Origin: Euclidia mi
Taxonomy: Eukaryota > Arthropoda > Insecta > Lepidoptera > Erebidae
Assembly: GCA_944739405.2 (NCBI GenBank)
Contig: OX123186.2
Span: 87,523,034 to 87,587,033, forward strand
Length of the DNA: 64,000 nt
Direction: 5' to 3'
In this document: positions 46,643-57,099 of the stretch, piece after piece
Position numbering within the stretch: the stretch's first letter is position 1
How the letters are laid out: the number at the start of each line of letters is the position of its first letter
Made by a program: the position numbers and the translations under genes
The notes under the pieces: generated by a model
Told to the model about the DNA's origin: nothing
Databases searched by the model: none
The model's input: the letters and a program-made list of their open reading frames with translations, nothing else

Positions 46643-46672
46643 GACCCTATTTTCATTACGCTCTCGGTGTCG

Positions 46673-47534
46673 TCATCCTTTAAAGAGCCCACTTATCCGG
46701 CTCAACACCAAGAAGTGGTCTGTGTGGATGCCGATCCCTGGATATGCTCTTGTATCCAACACATTCTTTCTCAATCGTTCATCTACTATCACAAAATCAA
46801 TCATACTTCTTCTAACATTTTTCGCCTCTCGCGTATACATATGTATCCTTTTATGATCAAACATGGTGTTTGTCACACAAAGGCTCCACTCCAAACAAAT
46901 CTCAAGCAGTACTTTTCCATTTTCGTTCACACTCTCATCACCAAATGCACCTAACACCCTTTCCATCTCGCTTTACTCCCACCCATCCATTGAAATCCCC
47001 TAACAAGATCAATCTTTCATTATCCTTGCAGTTCCTCAAAATCTCTCTTAAACTCTCCCAATACTCCTGCCTTTCGTCTTGCTCATGTTGTGACATACCC
47101 GTAACTATATTGACCGGGGCGTACACCCCCACAATAAAGAGACGAGTAAGTCCTACTTTCATTCTCATCCACAGTAGCCTAGCATTTACACATTCAAACT
47201 CTTTTACACACTCATTCATTCGCGCAGACAGTATTACACCAACTCCCTTACAGGCTCTGGTGGTACTATCTACCCCAGACCAATACGCCGTATATGCGCC
47301 ATGCTTGGTGGTTTCACACCCTTTTCTTTTTGTTTCATTCACACAAAGAACATCAATCTTTCTATCATCCATCATCTGACATACTTCATCCAATTTGCCG
47401 TTCATTCCTCCTCCAACATTCAATGTTGCAAACCTGCTCTCCGTAGGCCGCTTTTCGCCCTCGCGGGAAACGAGACGTGATGGGTTGCGAACCGCGTCGC
47501 CGCCGTGTGAGGAAATATTATTAATTGTTCCCAT
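46673..47534 (-). pseudogene. LINE endonuclease (APE-type) region
   Basis: FATLNVGGGMNGKLDEVCQM with IDVLCVNETKRKG and LILLGDFNGWVG are the Asn/Glu and GDFN motifs of AP-like endonucleases that nick target DNA for reverse transcription. The frame moves near 46950, so the protein is broken. It continues as LLEICLEWSLCVTNTMFDHK in the next frame. Confidence 0.85.
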
Positions 47535-47820
47535 TGCGTTCCCACGAGATTTAGGGTTTTTAAATGTCCATCCCCATAGAGTCCTTTACGGGGGTAAGGC
47601 GGAATATCACGTGTGCCCTGTGACCACCAATACAGGCACCCTCCGTTTGCGACCAGCTTACCCTCTGGCCACGAAACTCTCGGCACGGGGCGGTTTACAC
47701 CTTAGATCGGGGTTTTGTGTCGGGTATGCTCCCTGAAAGTTGGTTTAATTTCGGAGTTTTCCTTCTCCTAGACAGGTTGCCAACCAAGGCTAACGAGGCC
47801 CATCTCCCCGACTACTATAC

Positions 47821-48544
47821 TAACACTACATTATGCTACACATTTCGTTTCTGAAAAAATAAGTAAGGTCTGGCGGCCCTGGAATCTCACTCTACTACGC
47901 GTCACTCAAAATCACCGATCTGGGAATGACATGGATATGGCATGTCCAATACCTACGAATTTAGCGTGCCTACCTACAAAACTAGCGTGCATACCTAAGA
48001 AATGTTGGGCAATTTAAAATGGCTGCGATTTGGGTTGTACTCCAGAATATAATCGATATCGATATGGAGCCGGTCAGAGGAAACCTATACATTTTTGTAG
48101 TAAGTTACTTTAGTTAGTTTAAATCTTTTGCCAGATTAGTTTATTTCATAATGCAAATGTGGACAAACATGGCAAAGTGAAGAACGACCCTTGTATCAAA
48201 CATGTAACAGAATATTCTCTGAGAGCCAATATCGATACTGTGTCGCTGAGAAAGTACCGGACATGAATGGCACCATACATACGGTAATGAAACACACAGC
48301 CTGAAGCACTGATTCATCTGGTTTTTAGACATATTTATGCACAAAAACAAAATTATTATTAGATTTCACAGCAGATGTACCACAAACCTTGGCAAAAAAT
48401 ATGGCGACAGTGGCACGAATGACATTTCTAATAAAATCAGTAAACTAGGGCTATCTCTTTTTTTCTCACAGAGATATCCCTAAGACAAAACGAGACAACA
48501 CTATGTTTGGTGGCTTTATGTCGATTTCGTATATATGTGTATAA
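47821..48544. other. Non-coding remainder of the Harbinger-like element
   Basis: No recognised gene. A 69-codon minus frame at 48141-48350 has no known relative. An ataatcgatatcgatat palindrome is near 48047. Confidence 0.4.
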
Positions 48545-48625
48545 AAAAAATCATGGTGAAATGTGGGTGTAATATTACACCTCTGCCTACCCCTCCGGGG
48601 ATACAGGCGTGAGTCTATAAAAAAA
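48545..48625 (+). repeat. SINE 3' fragment
   Basis: Only the tail part (gaaatgtgggtgtaatatta, cctctgcctacccctccggg, acaggcgtgagtctat) plus an A-run remains. Confidence 0.8.
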
Positions 48626-49003
48626 AAAAATATATGTGTATAATGTAATTTTTCTATATGTACCTACTATTTGCCCTCTCCATGTATATTCCTTACTCAA
48701 TGGTCAAAATTCACGTGGTGCGTGGTGCGCGCGACGTCGACGGATAATCCGTCAGTACGCTCGACGTACTAACGGATCTTCGGTCAGGTGTGAAAGGTTG
48801 AACGTTTTTCTATACATTTGTATGTATTGGCGTTACGCGACGGATAAAACGCGACGGATCTTCCGTCAGATATGTTCCGCCCCTTAAAACTAATATTTTG
48901 CTATTGTTACTTAATAGATATCGTTGTTTACTTTATATAAAAATAATGTATTTTATGCGCTCCCATCATCCATTTCCGATGAAACTTTTGCACCTCATAG
49001 CCC

Positions 49004-49564
49004 ACGGAGCGCAAAATTGTTGAAAATAATAGAAGCGAGTATTTTGTCGACACATTGTAAAGCTCTTTAACGAAAAAAATATTACGAGAGCATTGACGAT
49101 CAACAAACAGTACTTTCATATTTACTCATAAATATGACTGTATAATACCAATCAAGCTTTGTTTTATTAGTTCCTGTAAAAACCATGTTTATTTTATTCG
49201 AGCCATACGTTGGTGAACAAAATTAATTATTAAACGTATTTCGGGGACAAATGAAACTTCTTTTCGTCCCTCGATTACAAGTTTGGGAGAAGATGACATA
49301 CACAAGCATTTCCATTTTCCTTCTTTCGGGAGCAGACATGCGGGGGAAGTTGGGAATAGAACTTCCTATCTTCCCCCGATGACAAGTTCGGGGGAAGATG
49401 AAACAAGCATTCCCATTTTCCCTCGTTCGGTGGCAGGCATGCGGGGGAAGATGGGAATGCAACTTCCTATCTTCCCCCGATTACAAATTCGGGGGAAGAT
49501 GACACGAAAATTCCCATTTTCCCCCGTTCGGGGGGAGACATGCGGGGGAACATGGGAATAAACC
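49004..49564 (-). repeat. Right TIR of the 17-kb element (uninterrupted)
   Basis: Complement of the left TIR. It preserves the empty target site (gctctcgt once) of the hAT-type insertion found on the left. Confidence 0.85.
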
Positions 49565-49572
49565 CGAACGGC

Positions 49573-50712
49573 TACAGCACCGTAGACCAAATCCATACTA
49601 TTCGGCAGATTGTGCAGAAGACCAACGAGTACAATCAGCCGCTATGTATGGCTTTCGTGGACTACGAGAAAGCCTTCGACTCCATCGAAACCTGGGTGGT
49701 TCTGGATGCTCTGCAGGGGTGTCGCATCGATTGGCGCTACCAATGTACTGTGACTGTCCTGGAGACGGCCACTATGACTGTCCAGCTCCAGGACAGTAAA
49801 ACTAGCCCCATTGAGTTGCGAAGAGGAGTGAGGCAATATTAATCCCCTAAGTTCTTCACCAACGCACTCGAAGGCGTCTTTAAGACGCTGGACTGGACGC
49901 GGCATAAACATTAATGGCGAGTACATATCCCATTTTCAGTTTGCCGACGATATCGTCATCGTGGCAGAGAGCCTGGAAGAGCTGAGCGAGATGCTGCACA
50001 GCCTAAATGGAGCCTCTGGACGGATAGGTCTCGGCATGAACTTGGATAAAACCAAGATTATGTTCAACGAACACATAGTGCCGGGACCGGTTTATGTCGA
50101 CGGATCAACGCTCGAAATTGTTCAAGAGTATTTCTACCTTGGGCAAGTAGTCCAGCTGGGTAGAAACAACTTCGAGAAACAAATCGACCGCAGGATCCAG
50201 TTGGGTTGGGCAGCGCTTGGCAAGCTACGTCGAGTTTTCTCTTCGCCCCTACTGCAATGCCTGAAGACCAAAGTCTTCAACCAATGCGTCCTACCTGTTA
50301 TGATGTACGGTGCGAGGCGTGGACACTCACAGTGGGACTAGTCCACAAACTAAAAGTCACGCAGCGAGCTATGGAACGGGCTATGCTTGGCGTCTCTTTG
50401 AAGGATAAAATCTGAAACAAAGTTATCCGACAAAGAACCAAAATTACCGACATAGCTCACAGAATCAGTAAGCTCAAGTGGCAGTGGGCTTGTGGCCATA
50501 TCTGTAGAAGGACTGATAGCCGATGGAGCAAGCGTGTCCTAGAGTGGAGACCACGCCTCGGCAAGCGTAAGGCAGGGCGGCCCCCGGCTATGTGGACCGA
50601 CGACCTGAAAAAGGTGGCTGGGACAAACTGGATGCGGAAGGCTAAGGACCGTGTACTGTGGCGCGTGTTGAGAGAGGCCTATGTCCAGCAGTGGACTGCG
50701 ATAGGCTGATTG
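49573..50712 (+). pseudogene. RTE-type LINE, second part and 3' end
   Basis: It continues the LINE cut at 32374: STVDQIHTIRQIVQ, FVDYEKAFDSIETW (motif A), RRGVRQ, FADDIVIVAESLEELSEM (catalytic Asp pair), GRIGLGMNLDKTKIMF and FYLGQVVQLG. Then come VTQRAMERAMLGVSLKDKI and, in shifted frames, WKRVLEWRP..GRPPAMWTDDLKK. It ends atgtccagcagtggactgcg with a (ttga)n run at 50708-50722. Frameshifts near 49840, 50320 and 50415 disable it. Confidence 0.9.
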
Positions 50713-50722
50713 ATTGATTCGT

Positions 50723-51824
50723 TAGGTGATCTAAATTTGCACAGAGAATACATCACTAGATTTGCTGAAAGATAGCCGGTAGCTCGGAAAACTACTGCCA
50801 CAGAATCAAATTAATCATTAATGCATACCGATGTTTTCAATTTCACTTAAAGCAATGCCTACCTGGACGTAAGTCAAATGACTGATATTAGGGGTACATC
50901 ACGAAAAGGCGTAAGTGAAACTTAAAAAAAAATTAAATATCCTTCTAATTAACTACAGTACACTGAAACCATAGTTAAAAATATGATCAGTCTTAGCTAC
51001 ATACTTACATAAATATCATACCAAGCACATTACATCTTAAGATATAAAGATATGACAGTACATAACGTGACGATTTCATAAAAATGGCTCTGCTGTAAAA
51101 TTTACCACAACACAGATACGCCTTTTCGTGATTCGACCGACGACTTATCTTTCAAAATAGAAAATAACATAACTCCGCGTAGGTAAAAGGTAATAAGCTA
51201 ACTAAATATTACTTCTAATCATCAGTGTTAGGTTAGGTTACTCTGGGTGACTCCCGTGGGATCTCTACCTTGTCATGGTGGGGTGCTCAGTAACCGTGGA
51301 TTGGACACCCGCGGTGAAGCTAACAGCTGTAACACCCGCTCGAATTTGCACAGCTCTTAGACAAATGATTGGTATCGCTTCGGTAGAGCAGAGCGAGACC
51401 AATCATTAGTCTATGGCACAGCTATTCTTCCAACTATATTTTGTAAATAAATACAAAACGAGTCGCGACGTGGCATTGTACAGCGAATTATTTGCCTAAT
51501 TCATTTGGTGGATATATGCACCTGACACACGGTTGTCAGAGTGACAGGCTCAACCATGCCAGCTGGCATGGTTTTTTCTGCCTCATTTTACAAGTATGAG
51601 GGCTCCGTCTAGTAGAGCAGAGCGAGACCAATCATTAGTCTATGGCACAGCTATTCTTCCAACTATATTTTGTAAATAAATACAAAACGAGTCGCGACCC
51701 GCACGGCGCACGACCCGCACCCGCGTCGGTATATCTTCTATATGAGTGCGAATAATTAGACCCGCCGTACTCTCGTCCCGACCCGCGCCCGACACGCACC
51801 CGCATTCTGTGTGAATTGCGCTTA
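50723..51824. repeat. Repeat-derived stretch with inverted and direct repeats
   Basis: A short TIR pair (catcacgaaaaggcgta at 50888, acgccttttcgtgatt at 51119) bounds about 250 bp. The same cacgaaaaggcgt motif lies at 31481, beside the first LINE half. Near-identical direct repeats of about 87 bp (gtagagcagagcgagaccaa ... acgagtcgcgac) occur at 51382-51470 and 51611-51699. No gene seen. Confidence 0.6.
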
Positions 51825-52881
51825 GGGCGGTTTCAGATTAGCGTTTTATACGCGCGTATAAGAGACGCGTATAGGCACGCCTTTTGGCACACGCGCAACT
51901 CGTACGAGCGTTGACGCGCTTGTAAGCTCGTATAAACGGCAGCCGCCAAAATCCATGTTGACACCACAGACGTAGATCTACATAGATAACGCAAATACAT
52001 GCACTTCGCGTGTCTTAACCCCGACCAAGCGTCGAGGTTGGTCGCCGCTAACTTCAGTCCCCGCGCGTCCGTTGTTGCAGCCGAACGTCCACAAAAAACT
52101 AAAAAAATGCCTCGTTGCGTGATAATTAACTGCAATAGCCCAAAAATTTCGAGCACCCAAAGGCAGGAACATATTTTCTATCACAGGTAAGTTATTTTAA
52201 AATTATACGTAAATTCATATTAAAACTGTTTTTAAGTATTCCAAGCTGCGTGTCGTTCCAGAATATACCTAACTATAAATTACTGTTAAGTAAATCTTAT
52301 TCACATTACGTTGCCGCGTTTGCTTTGGACGTTTGATCTGACGTTGTGTTAACACACATTCAGATTCATCGTCTCCTAACGGAGACGATGAATATCGCAC
52401 AAGCGATACTGGCGCGCATCGCTTCGGTCACGGTAATATAATCTAACAGTATTGTAACTCGGCCGTCTTCGTGAGTTATATACCTACCAGACGCGCCGCA
52501 TGCGAGCTGCGGCACGATAGCGGCTGCGGGTACTGTAGGTACAGTCCGCCCAGTCTAATGGGTACTCTGCTCGCGGCGCGTAGGTATAACTCGAGTTTCG
52601 TGCGTTTGTATGGAGTTACAATACTGTTAGATATTATTACCGTGCTTCGGTACAGTTCGTACAGTAGGTATTAAAAAGTCGGCACGCTTGGTTTCAATAC
52701 AAATCGTGATAATTGCGTTATCTATGTAGATCTATATCTGTGGTTGACACTGACAAGATGTCACTAGCGTTGCGCGCGAATTGTGTCTGGATTTTTGAAG
52801 CGCGTAATGTAGCGCGCGTGTAAGCGTGTATGCTGAAACGACCGTATACGCGCAGAAAAATACACTAATCTGAAACCGCCC
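51825..52881. mobile_element. TIR element carrying a THAP-type first exon
   Basis: The ends gggcggtttcagattagcgt and complement are about 1057 bp apart, with further inverted similarity (gatctacatagataacgc at 51977 and its complement near 52715). I find no target duplication. The element is non-autonomous but retains a coding exon. Confidence 0.7.
52107..52187 (+). pseudogene. THAP-type zinc-finger exon (N-terminal part only)
   Basis: The frame MPRCVIINCNSPKISSTQRQ, then EHIFYHR, is cut by the donor cacag|gtaagtt. CxxxxC near the start and the F-x-H stop point are typical of the first exon of THAP DNA-binding domains found in P-type, Kolobok and some other transposases. The second half (the C and H zinc ligands) is not present in the element. 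Confidence 0.5.
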
Positions 52882-52974
52882 GAGATCCCGGGAGAGGACG
52901 CTCTGCGTGGGCTTAGAGGGGCCTGCGCAGGATGCGTCCAACGGTGCGGGTGCGGGGTACAGTTCTGTCCATAG

Positions 52975-53228
52975 AGATATAAAGGACTAGCCGTTTCCCG
53001 CGGTTTCACCCGCGTCCTGAGGGAACTACTTCACGAACCCGAAAAACCCAAATATCTTACGGACCCCTATTTTTCTAAAATAAAATATAGCCTATGTTAC
53101 TTGCAGTTAATGTAGCTTTCTAATGGTGAAAGAATTTTTAAAATCGGTACAGTAGTTTTTGAGTTTATCCATAACAAACAAACAAACAAAAATACCAATT
53201 CTTCCTCTTTATAATATTAGTGTAGATA
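52975..53228 (+). repeat. Common insect interspersed repeat (gactagccgtttcccgcggt)
   Basis: It reads ggactagccgtttcccgcgg, ttcacccgcgtcctgaggga, atagcctatgttacttgcag and aaaatcggtacagtagtttt. It ends with (caaa)n and cctctttataatattagtgt. A relative is at 63307. Confidence 0.75.
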
Positions 53229-53441
53229 CTAGTCGACCAAGCCAACTAGACGAATGTCAACGTGACAAAATTCAACATAATTCAATAATTATAATCCAGA
53301 AATTCCTAGTACCGATTGCAGGCGCATTGTACGTTCACACGCCGCGTTCGCACGTTACGATAAATAATTTCTGGATTATAATTGTTGAATTATGTTGAAT
53401 TTTGTCACGTTGACATTCGTCTAGTTGGCTTGGTCTACTAG
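53229..53441. repeat. Hairpin MITE with ~78-bp arms
   Basis: The arms tactagtcgaccaagccaac...aatccagaaatt and complement are almost identical. About 55 bp of GC-richer spacer separate them. The whole is about 213 bp. Confidence 0.85.
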
Positions 53442-54778
53442 TAGAGTGGCGGAGAGGGGCCAAGGAGTGTCCGCCGGTGCGAGAGAGAACGCTACAGTAG
53501 GCCCCATAGAGATATAAGAATAGAGTGGCAGAGTGGGGCCAATTCGTGTCCGCCGGTGGGAGAGAGAACGCAACAAGTAAAAAAATATGTAAACTTTTTT
53601 GTCACTTCAAACTATCTTCGTGTATCAATAAAAACCACTTTTAAACTATTGATTACTAATAAACTGATATAAATAATAGTTACAGGTAGCACGCCATTGC
53701 GTAATGTTGATGTTGTGCATGTACTGTGCAGGGCCGGATTTAAGTCGGGGCAATGGCCCCGGGGCCCCCACAAGAGGGGGGCCCCCACAACAGAGCTAAA
53801 GGTACCTATTAAAAAGAAAATATCGGCATTTGTTCACTTCAATGCGCAAAAACATTCATGCAATGAACTTGAAAATCGTAAATCCAAATTAATGTTTAAA
53901 AAATAATCAACATTATAAAATTTTCATACAAAATAAATAAAATCAATTAGTCAGAAATTGCCTGTACCTTTTTTTTAATTTCAATGTCAAATACATATTT
54001 TTATACAATAAAATGACGAATCAATTGTCTGAAAACCATAGGTAATTTACTGGCGTAAGGATTGAATATAGACTCACGCCTGTATCCCCGAAAGGGTAGG
54101 CAGAGGTGTAATATTACACCCACATTTCGCCATGAATTTTCAGGTCCCACGAAATAGGGGGCGAGCCTATTGTCGTACCGGGCAGCGTATTTACAAAGCC
54201 GTTTGAGTCACGAGTCAGACTCTAATAGAATAGCTTTTGTTTATGCATATTACTCGACATTACCTAATCTACCTCAGTAAAAAATTGACTCATATGGATT
54301 AGCTTTTTACCTTCATATTTTCAAAGAAAATACACGTACAAAACCTAGTACAGTATGATTCATATTCATTCAAATAGATAAGCCTTTGTCGAGATATTTT
54401 CAAACATGGTTTTGGTTTGTTAGGTGCGACTGTACGTAATTCAAGTAACTAAATAGGTTATGTTAGGTTCTCTTTTGACCCCTAACCCAAAAAAAGGAGC
54501 CCTGCGAAGCAGGGCTCCGTCAACTTAGTTTATATTATATCACAAATACAATATGTAGGTAAGTAGACATTATGTCAAATTAAATATTTTTTAATAAACT
54601 ACTAACAGTCGCACCTAACCAACTAGGCACATTGTGGTCCTAAACCTAGTCCCAAATTGAATAGCATTTTTTGCTGCAATGTTAGAATGAATTTATCTTA
54701 CAAAGTCTACGCGATTTCAGTTAATTTCTGTATTAGAATAGACTAGGGTTTCGTCAAGTTTTTGTCAAACAAAAGCTA

Positions 54779-56684
54779 GGGGAAAGTGGTCACCCTTCGT
54801 ACGCGGGGCACATTCGTACAGCTAGTTTATTAGAAAAACTAAAGGTCACACAAACACGCCTTTGCTTGTGTGCATAGATATACCGGCCGCAATGTTGCTA
54901 GCGGAGTGTCGCGCGAGTCGCACTACGGTTCCGCAGTTGACAAAACGTAACGTGTTTTCGCGCGCAGTGAGTAAATTTTATACCTACCTTCAGTTCGTAA
55001 TTGTAAGTAAAATTATTATGTTTTTGACAAAGTGGTGATGATTGGTTAATGTTAACATTGTTTATTTTTAGCTTTTATTGTTATATTTCTCAAACTTAAT
55101 TAGAATTTGTATAAAGTTCTATTTTAATTTTGTATAAAGGCATGGGGTACATTCGGACAGCTAGACAGGGGGCGCATTCGTACGCGTACGAATGTGCCCC
55201 CTTTAGAATCTAATAGCTACCAGTACCAAAGTTAGAGTTCAGGAGGTACTTAGACGTAACGGATACAAAGATGAGATTCACCGTCTGAAGAGGAAGGACC
55301 GTAAACCCGAGGTGAGCAGAGTGCCGGCTTACGTGCCTTATCTAAAAGGAGTAACGGACAAAGTCGGAATAGTACCTACTCAAGAAATACTCCATCAAGA
55401 CTGTTTATAGTCCGCTTTGTGTTTTATCTTCATTTATTTTAATTTTTGACATTGTTTAACCTTTCAATTTTTTTGAGAGCTAGTGATCTTTAAAATAATT
55501 TATATTTCAACACTTGTAATTTTGCACGCCGGCAACGGTGAGACATGCTGTTCTGTATACCTATTGCTCTCCAAACAACTAGCTGTAAACCATGTTTCAC
55601 GCAAATAAACATTCTTATTCTTATTTCAAGATAGCACACAATCAGCACAGCCCAAAGGATGCCATTCCTTTTCAAACACCTGGCGTCTACAAGGTCGATT
55701 CCAGGTGTGGTAGTTCCTATATTGGACAGACCAAGCGAACAATTGCGGAAAGGGTCAAAGAACATATCGTAGCTGTGAAAAATCGACAAGTAAATAAGTC
55801 CGCTATAGCTGAACATTTATTGGAGTCAAACCACTAGATAGAACTACTACAACCACAGGCCATATCCGTCGAACGTCACTATTACTCCAGGATAGTACGT
55901 GAAGCGGTTGAAATTAAAAAAAACACAAAAATTTCATCCGGGCGGATGGATTTAGATTATCAACAACTTGGAATCTAGTCATAAATAAGTGTAAACACCG
56001 CCGCAATGATACAACTCAACAGTGTCTAGACGTCATTAGTGTAGTGTGTCGAAGTACCGACAGTGCAGTTAAAAAAAATCTAGTGAGGGTAGGTGCCAAA
56101 ACCTGCACCGTACAAGGAGGGCGCGGAGCTCACCAGTCCCGCCACGACCACGGCTGAAGCAAGTCGTCCAAAACGTTGGCAAATACTGAGATATTTATGC
56201 CTTAAATTTATGATTTATCGCGAGTAAAACGTGCTAAATAACCTTTTAGATTATTATCAATAAGTGAACTAAGAATGAACATTTTTATTTTTTATTTTTC
56301 TACAGCAAGTTTAACGGCTATGAGTCAAGTCACATATTATTAAGTTAGTTCTTTGACAAATAAATATTTTTATAATAATTAATGAAAATTTAAGGACTTT
56401 AATTGGCTTTTAAATAACCCTGTATGAATGTACCCCATGGCGTACGAAAGTACCCCACCTACTGTACGAACGTACCCCATGCATGGGGTACGTTCGTACA
56501 AATATCTTATCGTAGAAAAATGTCTATAACCCTTTAACCTTTTGACATAATAGTTTCGGACTTTTTTGTAACAAACTACAATATATTTGTTACACTTAGG
56601 TACATAAACTAGGTTAATTCGTCATTTAATTGCAAAGTAAAAAAATAAAATGTAAAAAGTGTACGAAGGGTAACCACTTTCCCC
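54779..56684. mobile_element. TA-flanked element, ggggaaagtggtnacccttc ends (pogo-like)
   Basis: TIRs ggggaaagtggtcacccttc and complement are flanked by TA (54777-54778 and 56685-56686). Motifs related to the TIR (ggggcacattcgtaca, ggggtacgttcgtaca) are repeated inside at about 54805, 55145-55200 and 56440-56500. The gggga start and TA site resemble the pogo element at 42318. The only coding content is Penelope-derived. Confidence 0.75.
55228..55978 (+). pseudogene. Penelope-like retroelement, 3' fragment with GIY-YIG endonuclease
   Basis: A first frame ends RVPAYVPYLKGVTDKVGIV, the linker between reverse transcriptase and endonuclease in Penelope-like elements. From about 55660 comes PFQTPGVYKVDSRCGSSYIG QTKRTIAERVKEH, the GIY-YIG nuclease core with the two Tyr motifs and the Arg helix, then SAIAEHLLESNH. 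A TAG at about 55837 interrupts it. The same frame goes on through ERHYYSRIVREAVEIKK to about 55978. The reverse transcriptase is missing. The enzyme would nick DNA to start target-primed insertion. Non-functional here. Confidence 0.82.
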
Positions 56685-57099
56685 TAAGCCAGTTCAGTTT
56701 GCAATTTCACTCTAATGGTATAGGCTTTGTAAATACGCTACCGGGCACATTACCAGACTCCGTGCTGCTACTGAAAATTTCCTAATGGAAAAACCCAAAC
56801 ACTTTGTCCGACCCGGGAATCGAACCCGAGACCTTCCAATCCCACGCGCACATTTACGTCGCGAGACCAACGAGGCAGTCAAAGATAGAATTGTAATACA
56901 TAGTTGACTAACTATCTCACAATAACAACCAAACAATAACTGCTCGATCCTGTAAAAACGTCAGAAGATTGAGTACATGGAGATAAGGTTGATGGCAGTC
57001 TCGAGGTAGGTGACACCATAAAACCTTTAAAATCATGTAGTGACAATCAAGAGGAAGTGGATAATGGTTTCAAAAATCACATTGGTCTTTGCCCCGTCG

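Larger units (their letters stand above)
40930..47820 (-). mobile_element. RTE-type non-LTR retrotransposon, nearly full length, interrupted twice
   Basis: On the minus strand the order is: 5' leader from about 47820, endonuclease region (47534-46673), linker and RT start (46642-45867), a SINE insertion, a pogo insertion at 42318-45453, and then the rest of the RT and C-terminus (42315-40942). The element ends with the ctctgcctacccctccggg tail and a (tatg)n run at about 40925. The two insertions with their target duplications account for all the large gaps. Confidence 0.88.
39866..48883. mobile_element. Harbinger-like TIR element, TTA target duplication, filled with later insertions
   Basis: The ends ggggcggaacatatctgacg and complement are flanked by TTA (39863-39865 and 48884-48886), the 3-bp TWA-type duplication of PIF/Harbinger elements. 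Inverted similarity continues through gaagatccgtcg and further gacggatnntccgtc-type motifs up to about 39990 and from about 48730. Excluding the LINE nest, its own interior is about 2 kb with no transposase that I recognise. Confidence 0.75.
32375..49564. mobile_element. 17.2-kb composite element with ~560-bp TIRs, inserted in a LINE
   Basis: The ends ggtttattcccat and complement are flanked by the 8-bp duplication cgaacggc (32367-32374 and 49565-49572). The right TIR spans 49004-49564. The left TIR is 32375-32836 plus 34992-35079, split by a hAT-type insertion. The outer ~300 bp of each TIR is three tandem ~101-bp units rich in cttcccccg and cgggggaag. Subtracting later insertions leaves about 4 kb of original interior, in which I see no transposase. 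TIRs built from tandem units are a foldback-type trait. The superfamily is open. Confidence 0.85.
54185..56738. mobile_element. Element with 16-bp TIRs and 9-bp TSD (Mutator-like?)
   Basis: TIRs gcgtatttacaaagcc and complement are flanked by taccgggca (54176-54184 and 56739-56747). A 9-bp duplication suits Mutator-like elements, but no transposase remains. Inside are a small inverted-end piece (54419-54619, gttaggtgcgactgt ends) holding an agccctgcgaagcagggct hairpin, and the TA-flanked element at 54779. Confidence 0.82.
54068..56885 (-). repeat. tRNA-derived SINE split by a 2.55-kb element
   Basis: The tail half (54068-54184, from gactcacgcctgtatccccg) and the head half (56739-56885, with gggaatcgaacccgagacct, a complement B box) join at taccgggca. 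Together they make a normal copy like 18262-18525. The gap is filled by the element at 54185-56738. Confidence 0.88.

Noticed and set aside
46329..47379. Plus-strand open frames of 169-175 codons rich in Ser and His
   Set aside because: They are antisense shadows of the LINE endonuclease and linker on the minus strand.
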